NCBI GenBank assembly: GCA_032718475.1 | Contig: JAUCBJ010009137.1 | Coordinates: forward strand, 1-64,000 | Direction: 5' to 3' | Length of the DNA stretch: 64,000 nucleotides | Source: Nemertoderma westbladi | Taxonomy: Eukaryota > Xenacoelomorpha > Nemertodermatida > Nemertodermatidae | In this document: positions 21,383 through 31,403 of the stretch, in pieces | Position numbering within the stretch: the stretch's first letter is position 1 | How the letters are laid out: each line of letters opens with the position of its first letter | Position numbers and translations under genes: made by a program | Notes under the pieces: model-generated | The model's input: the letters and a program-made list of their open reading frames with translations, nothing else | The model's database searches: none | Told to the model about the DNA's origin: nothing

Positions 21383-23011
21383 TAACATATGGAGTGGGCG
21401 TGTGACTATATCATTTTATATTTGTTTTTATTTTATATTTATGTATGTATTATTATGTAATTTTATTATAATCGTTTCCTTTAATTTTATTTAGTAGAAT
21501 GTTATTTTAGTGATTATTTAGTAGATTAGTGCAATATATTAGTGTTTATTACGTACGTAATTACTTATAATATATTTAGTGTGACGGCGAGAAATAATTA
21601 TTTTTTATCTTTCCTTACTGTCCGTATCATATTATAAATACGTGACTACAGTAAGATGAAATGTCCGTACTTATTAAAGTACAATAAAGCTCCTACTATA
21701 CTTAAGTATTATTGGTAGGCAGAGTATTAGGAATGCAAAGTTCAGATCCTCGTGTCTCAGCTAAACCAAGCTCTGGGTAGACCTTGGAAACGACTTGCCT
21801 CTTCACACTGACATTGCTTCGTGCGATATTGCTCTTCTACCTTATATTAAATAATACATATAGTAGCGTGATGTCCCTATAACAGTAGCGTAAAACGCAA
21901 ATAAATCTGTTAAACCTTTTGACCATCTGTAATTCTAGTCGATTAAGATATCGTGGCACCCACCGATATACTTGAAAGACAAATTCTAGAATCAGTGGTT
22001 AACGTCCCCAGACAAGTTCTGGAATAAATCGGTGCCCATCTTAAATATTAATTTAATATTTATTAAAATCTGTAAAATTTAGATCCTTTAAAATTTCTAG
22101 TCAATTAAGATATCGCAGCACTTACCGATACTCTTAAAAGACAATTTTATAGAATTAAGGATCCTAAGTCCCCAGACATGCTCTGGAATAAAAATTGTGT
22201 CAATTTTAACATCAAATAATAAAATTCACGGGAATAAATTTAAATTCATATTTTAAATGAATTTCATAAATTGTCATTTTGTGCAATTTATAACATTCCC
22301 AAAATTCCATTAATTAATAGATCATGGGAGCGGAGATTCATCCTATTGAGTGTATTAGAGTGCGAGAATCTCCAACATATAGTCAATAGCCGATAAAATT
22401 AATAAAATCATGTATAAAGAGGATATTGACAATTAAAGAATTACTATTAAATAGCATTCCAGATCTGTATGCATGAGAATTACTCTAATTCTACCACTAG
22501 CTTTCCATATTGTCACCATAGCAACACCCACGCTAGAATTAGAAGCAAGTTAAAAGAACAATAGAAAGCTTGTCCCATTGCATAGCATAGAGAATACATA
22601 GCACACTGTTAGTATCCAAGGATACACAGTAATAACGTGACATTCTGGAAGGCACTGACTAACGGACAAATGGCCTGTATGTGTACAATTGGTGACAGTT
22701 GTGTGGAATTTGTGCGTTTATAGGTGAATGTTACTGCTAAAGTATGTTTACAGTAGCTAGTCGCAATTGTGAAAGTAACCCAACTCTCCTATAGAAAGAA
22801 CCTAAAGTGGATTCAAGCCTTTGGGACGGACAGTGGAGTGACTTGTGCCGGTTATCGTTGTCGTGCTGTTGCTACATGTTGGCGTAAACACTGCGACAAC
22901 GGTACATCGGCGCTGAGAATCCCACTGTCCGGGGGCAAAGAAAGGTAGGCATCGACGCCCGCTCGCCTAAACATAAACTCATTATAATATTAATAAACTC
23001 AGATAACAGAT
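21383..23011 (+). other. Non-coding spacer between the two ORFs of the LTR element
   Basis: AT-rich, no ORF of note. It holds a two-copy repeat at 21933-22230. GGGAGCGG also occurs near 22325, the same octamer as the 3' polypurine tract. No pol remnants were recognised. Confidence 0.5.
21933..22230. repeat. 164-bp direct repeat, two diverged copies
   Basis: TCTAGTCGATTAAGATATCG at 21933 and TCTAGTCAATTAAGATATCG at 22097 start copies that share CACC/TACCGATA, AAAGACAA and TCCCCAGACA(A/T)G segments. Confidence 0.85.
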
Positions 23012-24460
23012 ATGACGGAGTTGATAGAAGATGATCTTGGTATCAGGGAGTGATATACTCTACCTTTGCAAGCATTTGTGGATAGCTTGATACGTGGTGA
23101 AGCCGATCCAACCATTACGGAGGACGATGGTCGTTATATCGAACCGCCGATGTCACAAGAGCAACTTACGCGTGAATTGGACTGTCGAAAATTCACCGCT
23201 CGCTATACGCATCGTAATGGTACGTATATGGACTTCCTAACTACCGGCCATCCTATCGATTTACATGATACGGACGATGTAGACACCGAAAGGGAAATGG
23301 TTCTATTTAAATATCATACCCAGCGGCGTCGTAACGATAAACCGAGAATAGATCACGAAAATTCTATTCGTAACAGACTGGGAAGACGAACCAATATGCC
23401 TAGAATCTGAGGAGATTCAGCCTATCGCGCCCGGAACAGCGACAACGATTACATCCTAGAATGGTATCAAGGTCCACAGTGTCTCACTGCGTACGATTAT
23501 CGCCATGCCAACTATGTTTCTCGGCAACGTCGTCGGTTATGCGCATCGAGAGACCATGTTACGCCCATGGACACAAACGTCCGCTGTTCCTATTTCCACG
23601 AACAACCGGCGATGGAAATTTATTGCGCGTATTGCAGATTTAATAATTTGCACATTTTTGCGGTTTGCCCTCAATTTATGACTCAATGTCACCATTGTCA
23701 ACTAAAGGGACACGCCAGTTTCGATTGCCCTTTTAATCACGATTTGGAAAGCGTAGATGAAATGATCACACTACGTTACATCAGAGCTTGGGAAGCGAAC
23801 GCTGATTTACATTGTGATTCGCGCCATCGTTATTATCCTGGACGCGCTTACGAAGGAATTTATGCATTCCATCCTTATCTATTCGCTTCTGTCGAACAGA
23901 AATCACGCATATCGAGTTACGAACTACTGAAGCGCGTCGGAGAATGTATTTCAACCAAGTTCGTACGCAAATTTCTCAGGAGTGTTAATCCTAGCGACCT
24001 TCATTCCTATAACTTAATCAATTATATCCGTCAGGATCCGGACTATGGAGACTTATTTGTTAACTCACACCCCGAGTTACAGGAAGTATATCGACGGCCT
24101 TACGAATACCGAGCCCGCGAACGCGAGTTGGAAAGGACCATTAAACCCCGGAGGTTTCTAACTGCCTATGGTCCACCCACGGCCCTCGTTCAGACCACTC
24201 GTAAAGGACCCGTAAGAGCGGCTGTCTTGAAACGAGCTCTCAAAGCCGTTAGACCTCTCTCCCCTGACGATGATGTCAATCAACCCGGTACTTCGACTGG
24301 CGGATACACCGACCATAGTCCTACACCCTCTGATGCAATCATATTGCGCCCTTCACCCAGGAGTTGTGGCCCTCCTTGTAAAGTGGCTCGCCCCAAAGAG
24401 AGGAGGACTCTGGCTAGCTTTAGAAAACTGTGTAAACGCCGTCCGCGCAAGAAAGACTAA
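23012..24460 (+). pseudogene. 3'-terminal ORF with two zinc knuckles, two in-frame TGA codons
   Basis: A single frame of 482 codons from ATG 23012 to the stop at 24458-24460, broken only by TGA at 23051 and TGA at 23408. The longest intact part (from Met 23567) is 297 aa. In full-frame numbering, two CCHC-like knuckles lie at residues ~205-218 (CAYC...H...C) and ~226-239 (CHHCQLKGHASFDC). They are followed by a helical middle, ELERTIKPRRFLTAYGPP, a proline/serine-rich stretch and a basic tail (CKRRPRKKD). It ends about 70 bp before the polypurine tract. A homologous C-terminal part is found next to the same tract in a second element at 34542-35090. Function unknown: a gag-like nucleic-acid-binding protein or an accessory/third ORF. 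The TGAs may be CpG-decay nonsense changes or, less likely, readthrough sites. Confidence 0.6.
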
Positions 24461-24532
24461 CTGTTTAGAGTATTTATGTATATTAGAAACACTGTGATTT
24501 TGTATATTTTATAGACTCAAATCCCATTTTCT

Positions 24533-24540
24533 GGGAGCGG
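24533..24540 (+). promoter_or_regulatory. Polypurine tract
   Basis: GGGAGCGG immediately precedes the TG of the 3' LTR, and the same CCCATTTTCTGGGAGCGG context precedes the LTR of the related copy at 34463 (minus strand). This is the expected plus-strand primer site. Confidence 0.75.
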
Positions 24541-25093
24541 TGTAAAAGCTTCTGTGGGATATAACTGGCCCCTTTGCTTCGCAATCCAGTTTCCCCCCAG
24601 GCGCTGGAATACTCTAAAAGGTTCTCTAACTGTATATATATTCCCCTCGCCCGCAAGGTACCGTTACAGGTGTTTTAACGGACATAAAAGTCATTCTTCT
24701 ATATACGTGCTTTGGCGGACATGGTAAGGCAAAAAACCCGCAATGCACCAAATACCTTCACACGGCTTGGCCTTGATGATTCAGATTGCGACATCTAGCA
24801 GCTGGTTGCTGGCATGGAAACAGCCATTGGACACATGGTTCTTTGTTTGGCTTGAGCCAATCAGAGCGATTTTTTCTGTCGACGTGTAGATATTCGGCCG
24901 ATCATACTAGGAGTGTTCAGTCTTACTGTTTTTCTTGATACTTTTGTTGTTTCTATCTAGGCCAGGAACACCGGCTCTAGAGTTAATTCGTTTTCATACT
25001 TTAGAAGAAACATTAGTAGGCTTAAATTATAGAGCGTATAACTGTTATCAGTGCATAACAATCAACTTATCTCAATTCAGTCTTACATTATCG
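24541..25093 (+). repeat. 3' LTR
   Basis: Pair of 13184-13736, ~99.5% identical by eye with no length change. Ends directly against a Penelope-like fragment. TTACATTATC is repeated at the junction (25084 and 25096). Confidence 0.9.
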
Positions 25094-26315
25094 ATTACAT
25101 TATCCTAATCCCAAGTTTACCCTTGAGATGGAGGTGGAGGGCCGCTTGTCCTTTCTTGATTTGGTTGTCACTCAGGTTGACTATGCTCTTTCAACGGCGT
25201 GGTATCGCAAGCCTACATATACTGAGTCTTTCAAAAAAGGTGTAGTTTGTGGTATATTCTATCGCATCTTTAACGCCAATAAGGGTGGGGATGGTTCCCA
25301 ACTCTATACCGCTATTGGGGATGCTAAGAATATTCTTAGAATAACCAATATACTGATGCGGTGGTCGAGCATGAGCTAGCCGCAGTTCAATACGCTAGGC
25401 GGCGTGCAAGTAGTGGTTCTGGGGGCGAGGCACCCAACAGTTTTCCCCACCAAGATCATTGACCGGGTGGACCAGGCAGCTGCTGATGATACAAAGCCCA
25501 TTATCTGTAAGTTTGAGTACCGAGGTCGGGGAACCGATCTGTTTGTTCGAAAGTTGCGTGGACTTATACCTACAGTAGGTCTTGCACACGGCCAGTTCAG
25601 TTCGTTTTCACTACATGTAAACCACACCAGTCACTCACATCTCTAAAACATCCCGACCCGGATATCCTTGCGTCTAATGTCGTTTACTCTTTCTCTTGTC
25701 CCTCTTGTAAGGGGGAATATGAAGGACACACCATCCAACACTTGTTTGAACGCGTTTGACAGCACCAGGATGGGACGGCCAAGGATGGGAGCGAACAGGG
25801 TAAGACTGTGTACAACCACATCATGACGCACCGCGGCGAGCCCAATACACGCTGGCTGACTGGCTGGCGTGAATTGTTTAAACATTTCAAAGTAATTGCT
25901 AGACACCCATTGCGGCCACTCTTGCAAAAGCTTGAAATGTATTTCATTCAAACACGCAAGCCCGTTAACAACAAGCAGAAACGTGATTGGCGCAAGTTTG
26001 TGGTGTTGTTTCCCAGAGGTTAGGCACCTACCTTACAGACCTCTCTCTTCATTTCAATACCGGTTCTGTCTCCCTTTGTGACTTTATATCTACATTTCCT
26101 GGCTTGGCCTCCTGAGAATGCCTTCAGCTGCTGGGCGAAACCTACCGATCATCTGGCTGCCGTCAGCTGATCACTCAGATTGCATGCAACGTCTAGGTCT
26201 TGTTGCTTTTTAGTTTTTTGCTTACTTTTTGGTTCTAACACACCTACCGCTAAGGTTTTTTACTTTATCTGCTTGACAAATAAATAAGTATAATTCGTAA
26301 TAATATGGTTACCGG
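25094..26315 (+). pseudogene. Penelope-like element 3' half (RT end plus GIY-YIG endonuclease), frameshifted
   Basis: Starts with HYPNPKFTLEMEVEGR and LSFLDLVVTQ, then TAWYRKPTYT, the C-terminal RT signature of Penelope-like elements. After frameshifts it reads VFPTKIIDRVDQAA, then VVYSFSCPSCKGEYEGHT (GIY-YIG start, with EG where IG is expected). It continues HQDGTAKDGSEQGKTVYNHI and LQKLEMYFIQTRKPVNN, which contains the expected catalytic Glu region. The 3' non-coding part to ~26315 matches 3928-4200 in reverse. The 5' part is missing at the LTR junction. Confidence 0.8.
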
Positions 26316-26754
26316 TATTGCTATTGACTATGTTTATTACATTTAAGGAATCGTATCATGAAACTCGTGATCACACGCCAGAAACTATCCGCAAACACCC
26401 ATCGGCTTTCGCTGAAATCGCGAGAATTATTTGGTACAACAACACGGGAGAGATGATAATTGACGATGATATTAAAATGCAGCAAATCTCTTGATGGCGG
26501 ACATATGTTACACAAATAAAATAAAGTATATGCTCCCTGCTGCTAGTCCGCAATACAAAATGCGAAGCTATTGACTTGTCATGTGTAATGCATACTATAC
26601 TATTAATTCCCTTTCAAAAATGCAATATCTTTCAAGATTTTAAAACTTTAACCAACTAAAGTCTGGCGGAACAATTACTGTACTGTGTCAAGGCCAAATT
26701 ATCCGCTCTGCAAACTTATTTTAAATTATTTATTCCTAAGTTGTTACGTCGAAA

Positions 26755-27690
26755 AGCCTATAGGTCGGAACGTACAGCCTATAGGTCGGAACGTACAGCC
26801 TATAGGTCGGAACGTACAGCCTATAGGTCGGAACGTACAACCTATAGGTCGGAACGTCCAGCCTATAGGTCGGAACGTAAAGCCTATAGGTCGGAACATA
26901 CAGCCTAAAGGTCGGAACGTACAGCCTATAGGTCGGAACGTACAGCCTATAGGTTGGAACGTCCAGCCTATAGGTCGGAACGTACAGCCTATAGGTCGGA
27001 ACGTATAGCCTATAAGTCGGAACGTACAGCCTATAGGTCGGAACGTCCAGCCTATAGGTCGGAACGTAAAGCCTATAGGTCGGAACGTACAGCCTATAGG
27101 TCGGAACGTACAGCCTATAGGTCGGAACGTAAACCTATAGGTCGAAACGTACAGCCTATAGGTCGGAACTTCCAGCCAATAGGTCGGAAAGTACAGCCTA
27201 TAGGTCGGAACGTACAGCCTATAGGTCGGAACGTAAACCTATAGGTCGAAACGTACAGCCTATAGGTCGGAACGTCCAGCCAATAGGTCGGAACGTACAG
27301 CCTATAGGTCGGAACGTAAACCTATAGGTCGGAACGTACAGCGTATAGGTCGGAACGTAAACCTATAGGTCGAAACGTAAAGCCTATAGGTCGGAACGTA
27401 AACCTATAGGTCGAAACGTACAGCCTATAGGTCGGAACTTCCAGCCAATAGGTCGGAAAGTACAGCCTATAGGTCGGAACGTACAGCCTATAGGTCGAAA
27501 CGTACAGCCTATAGGTCGGAACGTCCAGCCAATAGGTCGGAACGTACAGCCTATAGGTCGGAACGTAAACCTATAGGTCGGAACGTACAGCCTATAGGTC
27601 GGAACGTAAACCTATAGGTCGGAACCTTCGCCCTATAGGTCGGAACCTTCGCCCTATAGGTCGGAACCTTCGCCCTATAGGTCGGAACGC
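26755..27690. repeat. Minisatellite, ~21-bp unit x ~45
   Basis: Unit core CCTATAGGTCGGAACGT followed by ACAG; an 18-bp variant lacks CAG and reads GTAAACCTATAGGTCG. The variants form higher-order blocks. CCTATAGG is palindromic. Long ORFs across the array (PIGRNVQ or AYRSERT repeats) are by-products of the 21-bp period and absence of stops. Confidence 0.97.
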
Positions 27691-27961
27691 TGCAAAATAA
27701 TAAAACCCTTAGAAAAAATCAAGTTCTGGAACAATTATAGTGTATTCTATATTCTGTGTGGCCAAGGCGTTCGAAACTATAGGCCGGCCTTGCAGCCGGA
27801 ATTTACTCAATAACTTGAGGGTCAAATTACAAAGTAAATATAGTGGAAATTTCATGTTATTGTAATTGTGAAAATTAATCATTTCAAAAGAATTAAAAAA
27901 AAATTTTTCATTTTCATTTTTGTCCTACCAAAGTATGTCAACAACTTAATTACACTAAACT

Positions 27962-28881
27962 ACTACTACTACTAGGATCGACATGCTGCATTGCAGCTGC
28001 ATTTTTAAGAATGCTGTGCCGGCTTATCGAAATTGCACCGCCACAACTCCCTATCACCCATGACATTTGCTAGATCATCCGCATCTTCAAGGCCAGTGTC
28101 CTTTAAGATGCGTCTCAAGAAAGTCGTGGGCTGTCCACCATGCTTATTCACTCCATGAGGCTGCCAAAGTACAAGATTATGCACTGGCTGGTCCTCACGG
28201 CGAAAGCAATGTCCTGCAAAGCGGAGGCGATTTTGTTCTAGTGTCAAGCTTGGGGGAACCAATGAGACACCTCCAATGTTATATAGTGTCTGGTTGGAGA
28301 TGTGTGCATTGTACTTGACACAATGTACCCGGCGTAGCATTCTTGTGAATGTGCCATCTAGAGATTTGGTGTCCTCAGCAGTTAGAGCCCAGCATGGACT
28401 CCCATAGAGGAGTACTGGAACTACTGCTGCTCTAAATAACCGGACCTTAAGTTTCCGATTAATTCTTGGTGACTTCCAAATCCTGGAAAGCCTATTCAAG
28501 GCTGCCCATGCCTTTCCCTTACGTATTCGATGGTCATCACCGGATCCATGATCCCAGGTAACAAAAGTTATTCACATGCTCAAGCATACCATCTTTTGAG
28601 CTTATGCTCATCCGATCAGAGACTTGCTGAGGACTTTCAAAGTTAACTGTCAAAATTTTGGTCTTTCTGGAGTTAATAAAAAGACCAACACTAGAAGCAG
28701 CATGTTCTAATGAGCTGAGGAGCCGTTGAGCTCCATCTAGTGATTCTGAGAGTAATCCTAAGTCATCATCAAAGTCTAGATCAGTTAGGTACTTGGCAGG
28801 ATTTCCTCAACTTCTGGAGCCAGTAGGTGGAGATATCATCACCCCATCATCATTATGATGATCTAAGGACATGCGTAGAAC
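27962..28881 (-). pseudogene. RTE-like LINE, 5'-truncated, with (TAG)n tail and TSD
   Basis: Minus-strand coding includes DLDFDDDLGLLSESLDGAQR, VGLFINSRKTKILTVNFES, FCYLGSWIR, KSPRINRKLKVRLFRAAVV, VLLYGSPCWALTAED and LRFAGHCFRREDQPVHNLVL. This is the RT C-terminus and C-terminal domain of an RTE-like LINE. The 3' tail is a TAG trinucleotide run. ACACTAAACTA flanks the element at 27952-27962 and 28882-28892, a target duplication of 10-11 bp. The last 164 codons (28499-28005) are open. The RT core upstream is absent, so it is dead on arrival. Confidence 0.85.
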
Positions 28882-28892
28882 ACACTAAACTA

Positions 28893-29550
28893 ATCTTAAC
28901 TACACTTAAAAATTTTCTAATATGTTCAATAACACTGTGGTAATTTTGCCTTTAAACTATGTTAGTAAAAGGTCAAGGCCTACCTGATATCGACTGTGTG
29001 ATGGTGTGTATAACTGATTCCAAAAATATATTAATGGCATTAAATGTTGGTTGTAAACGTTTAACCTATAGTTCGGGTTAAGTAAATTTATAGGAATAAT
29101 TTGCCTGTTTAACTTCAATTCGAAATATTATTGTAATTATTATTAAAAAAGTGACAAAACTTTATAAAAAGAAACAAAATATTTTAAAGTATTTGTGGTA
29201 TAAAGAAGTGAAGTTATATGGGCTGGTTTACTGTTCATCTTCGGTCCTTGCACTCCAACAACCCCCCCCCCCCCCCCCCCCCCCCCACCTCCCCCTCCCC
29301 CTCCCACCCACACCTTTATGTTTTGCCCTGATGTGCTAAATAATTATAACCTATTAAATCTGAAACATATTAATAATAATTGTAGTTTTATTTACTAAGC
29401 CATAGTTTTATTTATAAACATGGCTGGCAATATATATTTAGGCCTTCTAAAATATGCTACTATTTGACGTACGACAAAAATAGGCTACAATTTGTCATGG
29501 TCATGTAAACTATTTCGTATTTTAGCGTAAAAATATAATATTATATATAA
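28893..29550. other. AT-rich intergenic sequence upstream of the transporter gene
   Basis: No ORF or known repeat apart from the C25 run at 29262. The promoter of the downstream gene must lie here or further upstream. No clear core promoter was identified. Confidence 0.4.
29262..29286. repeat. C25 homopolymer
   Basis: 25 consecutive C residues followed by a CCT-rich stretch, about 265 bp upstream of the transporter ORF. Confidence 0.95.
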
Positions 29551-30597
29551 ATGGATGCGACTGTTAGTTTTGCTGTTGCAATGGTTTTACTAGCGTGTAC
29601 GATTAACGTAATATTCTTGGAGCATATCATTCGATTCGACCCAGGGGCTGGCCCACTTATAACGTGTCTGCAGTTCCTATTTGTGGCTTTGGACGGACTT
29701 GTATTCGAAACAAAATTCCTCACCAAGAAACCAAAAATTCCGCTTCTTCAATATACCAAACTAGTTATAACTTTCTTTCTAGTGGGTTTTTTCAACAATT
29801 ACGCGCTAAACTTTAATATATCGATGCCGCTTCACATGATAATTCGATCTGGGTCTTTGGTTGCCAATATGGCTTTGGGAATTTATATTAGAAAAAGAAA
29901 ATACGCCCAGGATAAATACCTTGCAGTTATGATGATAACATTGGGGATTACAATGGCTTCAATAGCATCAGCAACGACTACATCATCGGCAGCAGTTACG
30001 TCTACGGATAATCCTAAAGGTGAGGAGGTCATGGAAGAGTTATTACGATGGTTCATCGGACTTTCCATGTTGTTATTCGCGCTGTTTTTATCGGCTCGAC
30101 TTGGTATTTACCAAGAGGTTTTATTCGAAAGTTACGGAAAATACCCAAGAGAAGCTTTATTTTACAACCACGCGCTGCCGCTACCGGCATTCCTCTTTAT
30201 ATTACCAGATTTATACCGAAACTTGACGCTAATCAACGACTCCGATCCTCTGTTTCTACTATTCGGCATACCAATACCGACAATGTGGATGTCGATGTTT
30301 GCGAACGTTGTCACCCAATATATTTGTATAAGATGTGTGTTTATTCTAACCTCAAGGTGCACATCTCTCTTTGTAACTTTGGTAATAACTTTAAGAAAGT
30401 TTATTAGTCTAGTGTTCTCAATAATATATTTCAGAAACACGTTTACTGTGTGGCATTGGTTCGCTACTGTTTTAGTTTTCTCTGGAACTCTTTTGTTTTG
30501 CGGTGTCTTCGAGTTTGCATACAGACGTAAACCTGTACAAAAAACGCTAACTTTGGAGAATGTTACAGAAAAGGAACCCATAACGGCGAGACCTTAG
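29551..30597 (+). CDS. SLC35B4: Nucleotide-sugar transporter, SLC35B4-like (UDP-xylose/UDP-GlcNAc)
   Basis: An intact 348-aa ORF without introns. About ten hydrophobic segments (roughly residues 4-24, 35-53, 69-87, 93-113, 122-142, 164-185, 209-224, 245-262, 270-290, 298-320) fit the drug/metabolite-transporter fold. Family-like stretches include INVIFLEHIIRFDPGAGPL, ITCLQFLF, NNYALNFNISMPLHMIIRSG, LGIYQEVLFESYGKYPREAL, FYNHALPLP and ITLRKFISLVFSIIYF. SLC35B4 proteins exchange UDP-xylose and UDP-GlcNAc into the Golgi/ER lumen for glycosylation. Length is close to the ~330 aa usual for the family. ATG 29551 is the first in frame and leads directly into TM1. Absence of introns is notable, as vertebrate SLC35B4 has several; no poly-A tail or target duplication was seen. 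UDP-xylose specificity is inferred from family likeness. Confidence 0.85.
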   Translation: MDATVSFAVAMVLLACTINVIFLEHIIRFDPGAGPLITCLQFLFVALDGLVFETKFLTKKPKIPLLQYTKLVITFFLVGFFNNYALNFNISMPLHMIIRSGSLVANMALGIYIRKRKYAQDKYLAVMMITLGITMASIASATTTSSAAVTSTDNPKGEEVMEELLRWFIGLSMLLFALFLSARLGIYQEVLFESYGKYPREALFYNHALPLPAFLFILPDLYRNLTLINDSDPLFLLFGIPIPTMWMSMFANVVTQYICIRCVFILTSRCTSLFVTLVITLRKFISLVFSIIYFRNTFTVWHWFATVLVFSGTLLFCGVFEFAYRRKPVQKTLTLENVTEKEPITARP

Positions 30598-30880
30598 TTG
30601 GAGCGGTAACTGAAAGGTCACAAAGTTGACGGGCGGATTGGGCTGGTGTTAAATGGCGGTAATTACGTTAGGTTATTGGGTAGCCCAAATAGTTATAATT
30701 TGTGTACATAAAACACAACACATTGTGTTTTTATAATACATTGTGTTGGAAACACTTGATTTCGTTACAGATAATTTATTATATTTATTTGTATGGAATT
30801 AATTTCACCGTTATTATTTCTCAGTATGTCCCTACGCAATACATTTACTATGTATTTCCAGTAGGCCCCCTATATCCAGT
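30598..30880 (+). other. Probable 3' flank of the transporter gene
   Basis: No ORF. AT-rich with an inverted motif (ACACATTGTGTT and relatives) near 30715-30750. Polyadenylation-signal-like AATAAA was not seen close to the stop. Confidence 0.35.
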
Positions 30881-30889
30881 ATGTCACCG

Positions 30890-31168
30890 CGTCATTCTAA
30901 AATTCTAAATATATAATCACATGACCTCAATCGAATACACACTATAACTATTTCACAATTCTAAATTTTACAAAATTGAAATAGGTCAGAATCGAACCAT
31001 CCAGTATGTCACCGCGTCATTCTAAATATATAATCACATGACCTCAATCGAATACACACTATAACTATTTCATAATTCTAAATTTTACAAAATTGAAATA
31101 GGTCAGAATCGAACCAGCGGCCTTTACATTCATAACCTGACGCGTTATACACTGCGCCAATTTGGTTC
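30890..31168 (-). repeat. tRNA-derived SINE-like repeat with a 117-bp tandem duplication
   Basis: On the minus strand the head reads TGGCGCAGTGTATAA (box A-like) and GGTTCGATTCTGACC (box B-like) at tRNA spacing, then an AT-rich body. The body and box-B end are tandemly repeated: TCGAATACACACTATA occurs at 30931 and 31048. The acceptor stem is not maintained, so this is a tRNA-derived SINE or degraded tRNA pseudogene and not a working tRNA. Confidence 0.6.
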
Positions 31169-31403
31169 GAGATGAAAGCGTTTAATTAACATGTCATGCA
31201 TTCCTGTTACATGGTTGTTCTGTAGAAAATTTAAGAGAATAATTCCCTACAAATAAATAATATTAGATTCGGCATTGTTCATAATTGTAATTTTAAAGCT
31301 TTTTCGGCCCTTGTTTTGTTATTTCCTTAGCTCGTTCTGTAGCGCAATAAAGTGCTATTTTATCAACAATGACGTATATAGTTAATATTGGTGTTTATGT
31401 AAT

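Larger units (their letters stand above)
13184..25093 (+). mobile_element. 11.9-kb BEL/Pao-type LTR element lacking reverse transcriptase
   Basis: Two 553-bp direct repeats (13184-13736 and 24541-25093) differ at about three positions by eye and bracket an internal region with a gag-protease ORF and a second 3'-terminal zinc-knuckle ORF. The purine tract GGGAGCGG abuts the 3' LTR. RT, most of RNase H and integrase are absent, so any mobility would need enzymes in trans. No matching target duplication is visible: the right LTR runs straight into a Penelope-like fragment. I found no convincing primer-binding site after 13736, and the true LTR 3' end may lie further in. Near-identical LTRs point to recent origin or gene conversion. 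Confidence 0.85.

Noticed and set aside
22320-22340. A second polypurine tract marking another LTR start
   Set aside because: GGGAGCGG occurs, but no TG-starting LTR-like sequence follows and no partner repeat is found.
26755-27244. Repeat-protein ORFs of 107 and 96 codons
   Set aside because: They are direct translations of a 21-bp minisatellite in two frames, with no start context or unique sequence.
31095-31168. Functional tRNA gene on the minus strand
   Set aside because: Box A- and B-like motifs are present, but the acceptor stem does not pair and the anticodon arm is poor. It fits a SINE head or pseudogene.
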